Assembly (NCBI RefSeq): GCF_018389385.1
Contig: NZ_CP062698.1
Span: 3,165,501-3,229,500 of the forward strand
Direction: 5' to 3'
Length of the DNA stretch: 64,000 nt
DNA from: Anthocerotibacter panamensis C109
Lineage (GTDB): Bacteria; Cyanobacteriota; Cyanobacteriia; Gloeobacterales; Anthocerotibacteraceae
Each line of letters opens with the position of its first letter. Positions within the stretch are counted from its first letter, which is position 1. A program made the position numbers and the translations under genes. This document shows positions 56,443-64,000 of this stretch, one piece after another. A model generated the notes under the pieces. The model saw only the letters and a list, made by a program, of their open reading frames with translations. It made no database searches and was not told where the DNA came from.

Positions 56443-57426
56443 TTATGGCTCGGCAATGGTCAGAGCAAAAGGTGGGGCATTGGGCGGTAAAGGCGGCCAA
56501 ATATCGGTATTTAAAAAAGGTGCGATGAGTTGCTCATCTTGCTTCGTCATCGGTATGGGACCAGCCACACCGGGATATATTTTCCTTAAGGTGCCTTGGT
56601 CATCTACATCCGCACTGGGAAAGATAACATTCATCCCAGAGAAATAAGGAGATTTCTTCTTGTCTTCTAGAGAGTTGGCTCTAATCACCTGTTTAAAGCG
56701 ATGGGGCACTTCAACCAAATTCACAAATTGCCTGTCTCTCATATTTTCGCTAATCTTATTGCTATAGGAGTAGACCATCAGCGTTCCGCTCAAACTATAG
56801 TAAATATATGCAGGTAAGCGCTTTTCTGATTGCAGGGGACCCACGGTCAAGGGAATCATGATGGGCTGCACAAAATACAAAGGACCACCACTATCTGTAC
56901 AGTCTGGACGGTGAGCGCCATCTGCTTCAGTAAGTGCACCCTCTTGATTTATCTGTACCACGAGAGAAAGGCCACTCCCATCTTCTAGCATAGACTGACC
57001 AGATGGATTCTCATTAGGAAAGGTTCCACTGGAGCCGACCGTAAGAACGGTATAGGGTATATATGGAGAATGACCACCACTGCTTGCGCCCTTACTAATC
57101 CTTAATACCGACTTAGGGCCGACTCGGGTAAGTTGACAGGTGCGTGGTTGGGTGGACATCTGACTCAAAATTTGGAGATAGCCGCTATTGGTAAAAATTT
57201 CAGTGGTACAGTTTTTTTCAGAAGGGCAGGAACTCAAATCATTTACTAGATAAACAGGTAGGTCTGTTGCAGTCAAGGGAATCCGTACGCCATCTTTTAA
57301 ATAAGTAACAGGATCGCTGAGCACAGGATTATAAATAAAATCAACCATCCATTGATCAAAGCGATTTTGAACAATTTTAACCATTGGATTAACCACCTTT
57401 GGGGAGGGAATACGTAGGATGAACAA
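56443..57426 (-). CDS. Hypothetical protein with AT-rich coding sequence
   Basis: A 327-residue protein of no recognised family. It is beta-rich with few charged helices, has a possible disulfide pair (SSCPSEKNC; QPRTCQLT) and no clear signal peptide at the available start (MFILRIPSPKV). Codon use is AT-rich compared with its neighbours, suggesting acquisition. It is convergent with the caspase giant: stops are 15 bp apart. Because the N-terminus lacks a secretion signal despite cysteine-rich, extracellular-like content, the true start may be damaged. Confidence 0.6.
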   Translation of the reverse strand: MFILRIPSPKVVNPMVKIVQNRFDQWMVDFIYNPVLSDPVTYLKDGVRIPLTATDLPVYLVNDLSSCPSEKNCTTEIFTNSGYLQILSQMSTQPRTCQLTRVGPKSVLRISKGASSGGHSPYIPYTVLTVGSSGTFPNENPSGQSMLEDGSGLSLVVQINQEGALTEADGAHRPDCTDSGGPLYFVQPIMIPLTVGPLQSEKRLPAYIYYSLSGTLMVYSYSNKISENMRDRQFVNLVEVPHRFKQVIRANSLEDKKKSPYFSGMNVIFPSADVDDQGTLRKIYPGVAGPIPMTKQDEQLIAPFLNTDIWPPLPPNAPPFALTIAEP

Positions 57427-57523
57427 ATCTCCCTCAATATATACGTTGTGGGGGTTAATTTTATGTAAAGAAAGATGCTACTTTTCTCCAGGTTCTGACT
57501 AGCATACCCTGCCCCGCCTCCAT

Positions 57524-57559
57524 AAAAAAGCCCCTGGCTCCAGGCTGGAACCAGAGGCT
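57524..57559 (-). terminator. Rho-independent terminator of thiC
   Basis: On the minus strand AGCCTCTGGTTCC pairs with GGAGCCAGGGGCT (two mismatches or wobbles) and is followed by a T6 run, 14 bp after the thiC stop. Confidence 0.85.
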
Positions 57560-57572
57560 CTGCGGACCTAAC

Positions 57573-59066
<1,494 letters not shown>

Positions 59067-59125
59067 ATGAAATCATAGCATTCTCGGGCACGGGGCTGTT
59101 TCTTGTTTTTTGTACAGAGGAGTAC

Positions 59126-59890
59126 CTATAAGAAGGTATGCGCTAAGGTGCGGCTAGAGGTGACTTCGGCGAGGATGTGGGGTTGGATGCTCTTGCCGAT
59201 GATACGGCTGAGGTGGCGTTGGAGGACGAGGTAGGGCTCGAAGCGCGTGTAGCGACGCCCTGTGTCTTGCCAGAATTCCACCCAGTCCTCAATGGCCTCT
59301 AGACCCTGATGCTGATAGTGCTGGAGGACTTCGGTGATCCGCTCTGCCGGGATGTGCTCTGTGCGCACCAAATACTCTAGATAGGACAGGTAAAAACTCA
59401 AGTGACGGTACTCATCTTGAGCAATAAAGTGCGTAAGGCGCTTGAGCACGGGCTCCTGCGTGGTCTGCGAGAGATTGCGGTAAAAAATGGCTGTGTAGAT
59501 TTCGGAGACTCCAAATTTTAAAATTGGCACCAACTTGTCGGTGTATTTGGTGCGGACGCTGCGGCGAGCAAGGATTTCCTGGTCGGTGATGGGCTCTGCG
59601 ACGAGTTCTAGATAGCGGCGCAGGGCGTGGAAATGTTTGTATTCCTCGAAGTACTGAATGGAAAGAAAGGCCGCCATCTCAGCATCACCACAGAATAAAT
59701 CGGTCAGGTCTGCTGCGTATGTGGGCGTAAAACCCTCCACGAGAGCGGCATAGCGGACGGTCTTTAGCTCCTCGGGCGTGAGGAGGTCTGTGCGAATCCC
59801 TTTCCAATCAATATCGCGCTCAAAATTCCAACGATGCCGCTCGGTCGCTGAGAAGAAGCGGTTAAAAGATAAACGGGCAGCAGTGGTCAT
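59126..59890 (-). CDS. Ferritin-like diiron enzyme, acyl-ACP desaturase-like
   Basis: A 254-residue soluble, all-helical protein with two carboxylate-histidine motifs, EEYKHFH (about 81-87) and DEYRHLS (about 167-173), and outlying glutamates, giving a diiron site. RWNFERDIDWKGI at the start recalls acyl-ACP desaturases and related N- or C-oxygenases. It is shorter than plant or mycobacterial desaturases, and shorter than CylC-type halogenases. It lies downstream of an ACP and a fatty acyl-AMP ligase on the same strand, so an ACP-bound fatty chain is its likely substrate. ATG 59890 is preceded by GGGGTGA. The reaction (desaturation, hydroxylation or other) cannot be read. Confidence 0.7.
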   Translation of the reverse strand: MTTAARLSFNRFFSATERHRWNFERDIDWKGIRTDLLTPEELKTVRYAALVEGFTPTYAADLTDLFCGDAEMAAFLSIQYFEEYKHFHALRRYLELVAEPITDQEILARRSVRTKYTDKLVPILKFGVSEIYTAIFYRNLSQTTQEPVLKRLTHFIAQDEYRHLSFYLSYLEYLVRTEHIPAERITEVLQHYQHQGLEAIEDWVEFWQDTGRRYTRFEPYLVLQRHLSRIIGKSIQPHILAEVTSSRTLAHTFL

Positions 59891-59948
59891 GGCATCACCC
59901 CGGATACAATCCAAACAGCCAATTAGTTGGGTTTTAACACATATTTTT

Positions 59949-59963
59949 TGTAATCTGATTACA
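59949..59963. promoter_or_regulatory. Perfect 7-1-7 dyad upstream of the diiron enzyme
   Basis: TGTAATC-T-GATTACA is a perfect inverted repeat in an AT-rich 149-bp gap between the FAAL stop and the diiron-enzyme start. It looks like an operator for a dimeric regulator. It does not fit the NtcA pattern GTA-N8-TAC because the spacing is 7. Confidence 0.5.
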
Positions 59964-60039
59964 GATCAAAGAAAAAACAAAAAAATACAAAATACGAAAT
60001 ATACGAATTGTCCCGGTTGAAGACCGCGAAGATAGCAGG

Positions 60040-61656
60040 CTAACTCAATTCTCCTGCAAGAAATAAAGCTCGGGCGTGATGTCTACGGAGTTTCCCGCTC
60101 GTGGTTAGAGGGAGGCTGCCCTTGGGCAGAAAGTGTACTTCATCAACTTCATATCCAGCCGCTCCCAACTGAGAACGCAGGGTGAGGCGCAGGCGGTCCC
60201 GCTCGCTTGGACCTCCAAGCCGTTGGACTTCGACCAATAGGATTACCCGCTCGGTCGCAATCGTTTCTTCATAGACCCCGAAGGCGCAGACGCGGCGCAC
60301 CCCTGTCTGGAGCAAAGCCAGGTCTTCCAGCCGCTCCGGGGCGTAGTTGCGGCCCTTTTTGAGGATGAGGTCTTTACTGCGGCCTACGATAAAAAGTTCG
60401 TCGCCCACCCGATAGCCCAAATCTCCAGTATCTAGCCAAGCACCCACTCGGGGCAGGAAGTTCCCGGCGTCTATGCTTCCTTGTGCCAGAGCCGGAGATT
60501 GGACCCAGACCGTACCCACCCGACGTTCTGGGCAATCTGAGCCATCGGTGGCGACTATCCGCACATGAATTTGGGCCAGAGGCTGCCCCACGGCAACCCA
60601 GCTTTGGCTCGCCTCCTCGTGGTGGGGGCGGGCGTAGCCCTGCTCAGCCAGAGTCGGGCCATGAATCGTATCGCGTAGCGGCGGACGGTAGCAAGGAGGG
60701 ATGGTCACCGCTAAAGTCGCCTCTGCCAGCCCGTAGACCGGCCTCAAGGCTGTGGGTGTGACTGCGTGGTGGGTCACCAAGACCTCATAAAATTCCTGGA
60801 CCAGACGCGGGGGGATGTGCTCTGATCCGACGATAAATTGCGTCACCGAAGCGAGGTCCAGGGGCACTTTGGAGCGCCGCAGCAATGTGAGGGCTGAACA
60901 TAGCGCCGAAGGAGGCGTCGCGGTGATCGTGGAGCGCTCCTCAGCCATCCTTTCAAACCAGCGCAGGGGGTTGCGCGCGAAGCGAGCCGGGTCCATCAAG
61001 GTCAGGGGAGCCCTACAGTACAACGACAGCAGGAAACTGCCAAAAAGCCCCATGTCGTGATAGAGGGGCAACCAGGAAAATGCCCGGTCCTCAGCAGTCA
61101 TCGGCAGTCCTGCTCCCATGGCTTCCAGATTGGCGTGGATCGCCCGCCAGGTGAGAGCGACGCCCTTGGGTGCCCCCGTCGCGCCAGAACTAAATTGAAT
61201 ATAGGCCAGCCGGTCCCAGTCCCACGCACCCGCAGACAGCGTAGCCGGTCTAGAGCGTATGTCCTGTACCCGGATCAGCGGGATTCCAGGATCAGGCCCC
61301 TCAAAATCACAGAGCAGAGCCTGCGGCTGAAGCAGGTGGACCCGCGCCCGCCATTCCTGCTCAAAAGCCACTCCACCCCGACCTGTACAAGGAGCGACCA
61401 GAGCAGGCACCGCACCGCCCCAAAAAGCTCCCAAAAGCCCTGTCAGCAAGGGCACTCCTGTGGGCAGGGAAATCAAAAGCCGGTCCCCCGCCCGCACCCC
61501 GCGCGCCGCCAATACCGCCCAGCCGCTGCGGGCACAGTCCAAAAGTTGGAGGCACGTCAAAGTGACTTCTGCTCCCGTGACAGGCAAGATACGCACACAG
61601 GGCGCAGTCGGCTCAGCGACAGCCCGTTGTACCAGCCGCTCCAACACATGAGCCAT
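60040..61656 (-). CDS. Fatty acyl-AMP ligase (FAAL)
   Basis: A 538-residue ANL-superfamily enzyme that adenylates a free fatty acid and passes it to an acyl carrier protein. P loop IQFSSGATGAPKGVALT, the FAAL-typical SWLPLYHDMGLFGS, VYGLAEATLAV, WLDTGDLG and the hinge lysine region GRSKDLILKKGRNYAPE. The long form of the ligase with the FAAL insertion is expected rather than a CoA ligase. ATG 61656 has AGGGAAG 7 nt upstream; an in-frame TTG (61692) overlapping the ACP stop is the alternative. It lies 32 bp after the ACP gene, its natural acceptor. Confidence 0.9.
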   Translation of the reverse strand: MAHVLERLVQRAVAEPTAPCVRILPVTGAEVTLTCLQLLDCARSGWAVLAARGVRAGDRLLISLPTGVPLLTGLLGAFWGGAVPALVAPCTGRGGVAFEQEWRARVHLLQPQALLCDFEGPDPGIPLIRVQDIRSRPATLSAGAWDWDRLAYIQFSSGATGAPKGVALTWRAIHANLEAMGAGLPMTAEDRAFSWLPLYHDMGLFGSFLLSLYCRAPLTLMDPARFARNPLRWFERMAEERSTITATPPSALCSALTLLRRSKVPLDLASVTQFIVGSEHIPPRLVQEFYEVLVTHHAVTPTALRPVYGLAEATLAVTIPPCYRPPLRDTIHGPTLAEQGYARPHHEEASQSWVAVGQPLAQIHVRIVATDGSDCPERRVGTVWVQSPALAQGSIDAGNFLPRVGAWLDTGDLGYRVGDELFIVGRSKDLILKKGRNYAPERLEDLALLQTGVRRVCAFGVYEETIATERVILLVEVQRLGGPSERDRLRLTLRSQLGAAGYEVDEVHFLPKGSLPLTTSGKLRRHHARALFLAGELS

Positions 61657-61688
61657 CGACGGCTTCCCTCGATCATCCAGCGCGGCAT

Positions 61689-61931
61689 TCAAAACCGTTT
61701 TTGCTGCACTAGGGCCAGAATCAGGTCAGCCATGTCCCCGACCGTATGGATCTGTGTCGGGTCAAAAGCAGACGGAAGCAGGACCGGGAAATGCTCTTCC
61801 AGCGAGACCACAAAATCGATCATCGCCAGAGAGCTTATCGCCAAATCCTCGACCAGAGAAGCCTCTTCCGTCACCAGCGACGGATGCTCCAGCTTCAACA
61901 AATCGCGGAGGATCAACTGCAACTTCTCCAT
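61689..61931 (-). CDS. Acyl carrier protein
   Basis: An 80-residue acidic four-helix carrier. The phosphopantetheine site is in EDLAISSLAMIDFV: the serine before Leu is in place, but the usual Asp of the DSL motif is Ser here (SSL). ATG 61931 (AAGAAG before it) gives the standard ACP length; a GTG at 61991 would add 20 residues. It is the first gene of the set ACP, FAAL, diiron enzyme and should hold the fatty acid activated by the ligase. The motif difference marks it as a specialised carrier rather than the fatty-acid-synthase ACP. Confidence 0.88.
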   Translation of the reverse strand: MEKLQLILRDLLKLEHPSLVTEEASLVEDLAISSLAMIDFVVSLEEHFPVLLPSAFDPTQIHTVGDMADLILALVQQKRF

Positions 61932-62072
61932 AACTTCTTTTCTGGACAATCCATTGCCCTCAAATACTGCACCAACGCTGTGCTCCCCCACCCTAGGGAA
62001 ACGGCAGATAAACCTTCACCCTCAGCAGACGTTCTAACACAATCCTCCCGCAGAATCATGAAAATTTAAAAA

Positions 62073-62297
62073 ATGCAATCTACTTTATCCGACGAGAGCC
62101 TATCCTCCGACAAAACGGGGAAGCGCAGTGATTTGCTCGGGAGCATCTCATCTTTATCTCAGGGGGTGACAAGCCGCCAGGAATTAAGCTTAGAGAGAGC
62201 TTTAACGATTGTCTCTAAAAATATAAATGAGCCTACAGTGTTATCTCTTGACGATTATCACAGAGATCTTACAGATTTCTACCCCTTTCATAAGTAA
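62073..62297 (+). CDS. Hypothetical small protein, possibly not a gene
   Basis: A 74-residue Ser/Leu/Asp-rich frame (SDESLSSDKTGKRSDLLGSI; LDDYHRDLTDFYPFHK) divergent from the ACP gene. It has no signal peptide, family or ribosome site. It may be a real small gene or the tail of a decayed one; kept only because its composition is protein-like. Confidence 0.3.
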   Translation: MQSTLSDESLSSDKTGKRSDLLGSISSLSQGVTSRQELSLERALTIVSKNINEPTVLSLDDYHRDLTDFYPFHK

Positions 62298-62329
62298 GTG
62301 GAAAGGAGTGTATCTGCGAGGAGGGGTTA

Positions 62330-62560
62330 TGGGCCTTAACACTTGGGTGGCGTTGCCCAGATTGTTACCCGAAATCGTGACATCCGTTCCGACCTGAGCA
62401 TTGAAACTGCTCACATTGGTGTCGATGGTACAGTTGGCAAGGGATTCACCACCAGCGTCCCAGTCAAGGTGTCGTCAGACACTCCTGCCGCTTGCAACAG
62501 CACTGTGAAGTAGCTGGAATCGGATTGGGATTGAACGGGTAGGAACCCGCAGGCAAACCA
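62330..62560 (-). pseudogene. Remnant of a secreted IPT/TIG-type beta-sandwich protein
   Basis: Different minus-strand frames give YFTVLLQAAGVSDDTLTG and then SFNAQVGTDVTISGNN with LGNATQVL. The latter is typical of an IPT/TIG domain strand pair. Frameshifts and stops break them, so only a remnant is left. The stretch 62561-63053 further right holds no recognisable gene and must contain the fusA promoter. Confidence 0.35.
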
Positions 62561-63053
62561 CTGGTGATGCTCTGAGTATCTAGTCCTGTGTAAGCAGGTG
62601 GGAGGGCAAAACCGTCAACTGGGTTGCAACTCGGGAGGGCGCGACTGACCCAGCAACCGCTACCCAGTTGATCCACATCTGGAGCGAACGCAAGCAAAAA
62701 TTTGAGGCAAGGCATATCCAGATCGCTTGGCATGTCCTGCGTGAAAAGGGCTGGCTTTCCGCTGTTGAGGGGTGAGTCGAGGAGGCATGGACCTGCGTCA
62801 GTCATGTTCGACGATTTGGGGCGATGGTGCAGAAGCTATCGTAAATATTTTGTGACCTTAAAGCGGGGTCCAGGGTTTTCCAGAGCAAGGGCGCGCACCG
62901 GTCATCGGTTCAGAGTGTTACTGCGACAGGGGTGCGACCCAAGTTAGCCCTGCTCAATCCCCCTGCAACCCCGAGTAGAGGGCTCGCGCAGCAAATTCGG
63001 GAAGTGCGTTACAATTTGAAAGGATTAATGTGTTTTTCAGGCAGGAGGCTACT

Positions 63054-64000
63054 GTGGCTCGCAAAGTTCCGTTGGAGCGCGTCCGTAATATTGGGATCGC
63101 AGCACATATTGATGCTGGAAAAACGACGACCACGGAGCGCATCCTGTTCTATTCCGGGATTGTCCATAAAATTGGTGAAGTCCACGACGGCAACGCGGTG
63201 ACCGACTGGATGGCCCAAGAGCGTGAGCGCGGAATCACGATCACTGCAGCCGCTATCAGCACCAAGTGGGCCAAGCGCGACCCCGAGAACTTGTCTCAGG
63301 CTCTAGCCGGTGCCCCCGAATATACGATCAACATTATTGACACTCCAGGGCACGTGGATTTCACTATCGAAGTGGAGCGCTCGATGCGCGTCCTGGATGG
63401 GGTTGTGGCCGTTTTTTGCTCCGTGGGCGGGGTGCAGCCTCAGTCCGAGACAGTTTGGCGGCAGGCTAACCGCTATAATGTCCCGCGCATTGCCTTTGTC
63501 AACAAGATGGACCGCTCGGGGGCCAACTTTTATCGCGTCTATGACCAGATTAAGACCCGTCTGCGGGCCAATCCCGTACCTATTCAACTACCCATTGGGG
63601 CCGAAGAGCACTTCAAGGGCGTCGTAGACTTGGTGACGATGCAGGGGCGGATTTATGCGGATGATATCGGCAAAATCATCAATATCGTCCCCATCCCCGA
63701 GGATATGGCGGAAGTGGCGGCGGAATATCGCGAAAAGCTGATCGATGCTGTGGCGGAGAGTGACGACGACCTCCTAGAGAAATACCTGGGCGGCGAAGAG
63801 TTGACCGAGGAAGAAATCATGCTGGGTCTGCGCAAAGGCACGATCTCCGGCAAGATTATGCCCATGATCTGCGGCTCCGCCTTTAAGAATAAGGGCGTGC
63901 AGATGCTCCTGGATGCCGTGGTGGACTACTTGCCCGCTCCGAATGACATTGCAGGGATCAAGGGTACCTTACTCTCCGGCGAAGAAATCGAGCGGCACGC
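63054..64000 (+). CDS. fusA: Elongation factor G (3' end beyond window)
   Basis: The first 315 residues of the translocation GTPase. G1 [18 protein letters not shown], the switch-I region [15 protein letters not shown]3 [20 protein letters not shown] and G4 NKMDRSG are all intact. Translation starts at GTG 63054, with AGGAGG 7 nt before it. EF-G moves tRNAs through the ribosome and is recruited by the L12 stalk encoded at 16480. The gene is cut by the right window edge. No rpsL/rpsG genes precede it, unlike the str operon order. Confidence 0.97.
   Translation, partial: MARKVPLERVRNIGIAAHIDAGKTTTTERILFYSGIVHKIGEVHDGNAVTDWMAQERERGITITAAAISTKWAKRDPENLSQALAGAPEYTINIIDTPGHVDFTIEVERSMRVLDGVVAVFCSVGGVQPQSETVWRQANRYNVPRIAFVNKMDRSGANFYRVYDQIKTRLRANPVPIQLPIGAEEHFKGVVDLVTMQGRIYADDIGKIINIVPIPEDMAEVAAEYREKLIDAVAESDDDLLEKYLGGEELTEEEIMLGLRKGTISGKIMPMICGSAFKNKGVQMLLDAVVDYLPAPNDIAGIKGTLLSGEEIERH

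Noticed and set aside
62464-62805. A 113-codon minus-strand frame upstream of fusA
   Set aside because: Irregular composition, mixed frames and no ribosome site; part of it overlaps an IPT/TIG remnant in another frame.

Overview
The window is a piece of a cyanobacterial chromosome. The lineage evidence is an RNA polymerase beta' subunit split off as RpoC2, a phycobilisome rod-core linker (cpcG) next to phycocyanobilin:ferredoxin oxidoreductase (pcyA), an orthocaspase/WD40 giant, Uma2-type nuclease remnants, a PEP-CTERM protein and a cyanobacterial bacterial-type ferredoxin. rpoC2 and rplJ-rplL do not sit in the usual rpoBC1C2 and rplKAJL runs, and the aconitase is not the AcnB type usual in cyanobacteria. 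Both suggest an early-branching lineage such as Gloeobacterales, but this is inference.

Layout. 1-9.8 kb: sugar kinase (cut by the window edge), AlkA-like glycosylase, rpoC2, a bactofilin/M23 peptidase pair, tRNA-Glu, pyrC, a CRP-like regulator. 9.9-12.5 kb: a complete ECF-type transporter (S, T and a fused double ATPase). 12.6-17.5 kb: a multi-PAS histidine kinase, a 2Fe-2S ferredoxin-domain protein, an L10 leader with rplJ-rplL, a DoxX protein. 18-23.3 kb: the transsulfuration pair and a Ser/Thr kinase. 23.3-30.5 kb: an accessory locus with three copies of a DUF4157 (eCIS core) gene carrying 57-bp in-frame tandem repeats, different C-terminal domains and candidate immunity genes; it has cut into a PP2C phosphatase gene. 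30.6-44.9 kb: housekeeping genes (a thioesterase, argB, a DnaJ-TPR protein, a solute-binding protein, ferredoxin, pgk, priA, aconitase) and the phycobilisome pair cpcG-pcyA. 45.0-49.2 kb: a decayed genomic island with alphaproteobacterial-looking genes (MarR, an SMP-30-like membrane protein, an integrase pseudogene) inserted at the 3' end of guaA and flanked by a 13-bp near-perfect direct repeat. 49.1-59.1 kb: guaA, rpsO, the 1690-residue caspase-STAND-WD40 protein, an unknown protein, and thiC under a TPP riboswitch. 59.1-62 kb: a small gene set of ACP, fatty acyl-AMP ligase and a diiron ferritin-like enzyme. 62-64 kb: remnants, then the 5' half of fusA.

The most unusual parts are (1) the DUF4157 cassette locus, where the same promoter, leader and repeat module is joined to different C-terminal domains, one resembling a phage-type cell-wall-degrading domain followed directly by a secreted candidate immunity protein; (2) the guaA-targeted island with its att-like repeats; and (3) the ACP-FAAL-diiron set with no PKS or NRPS nearby.
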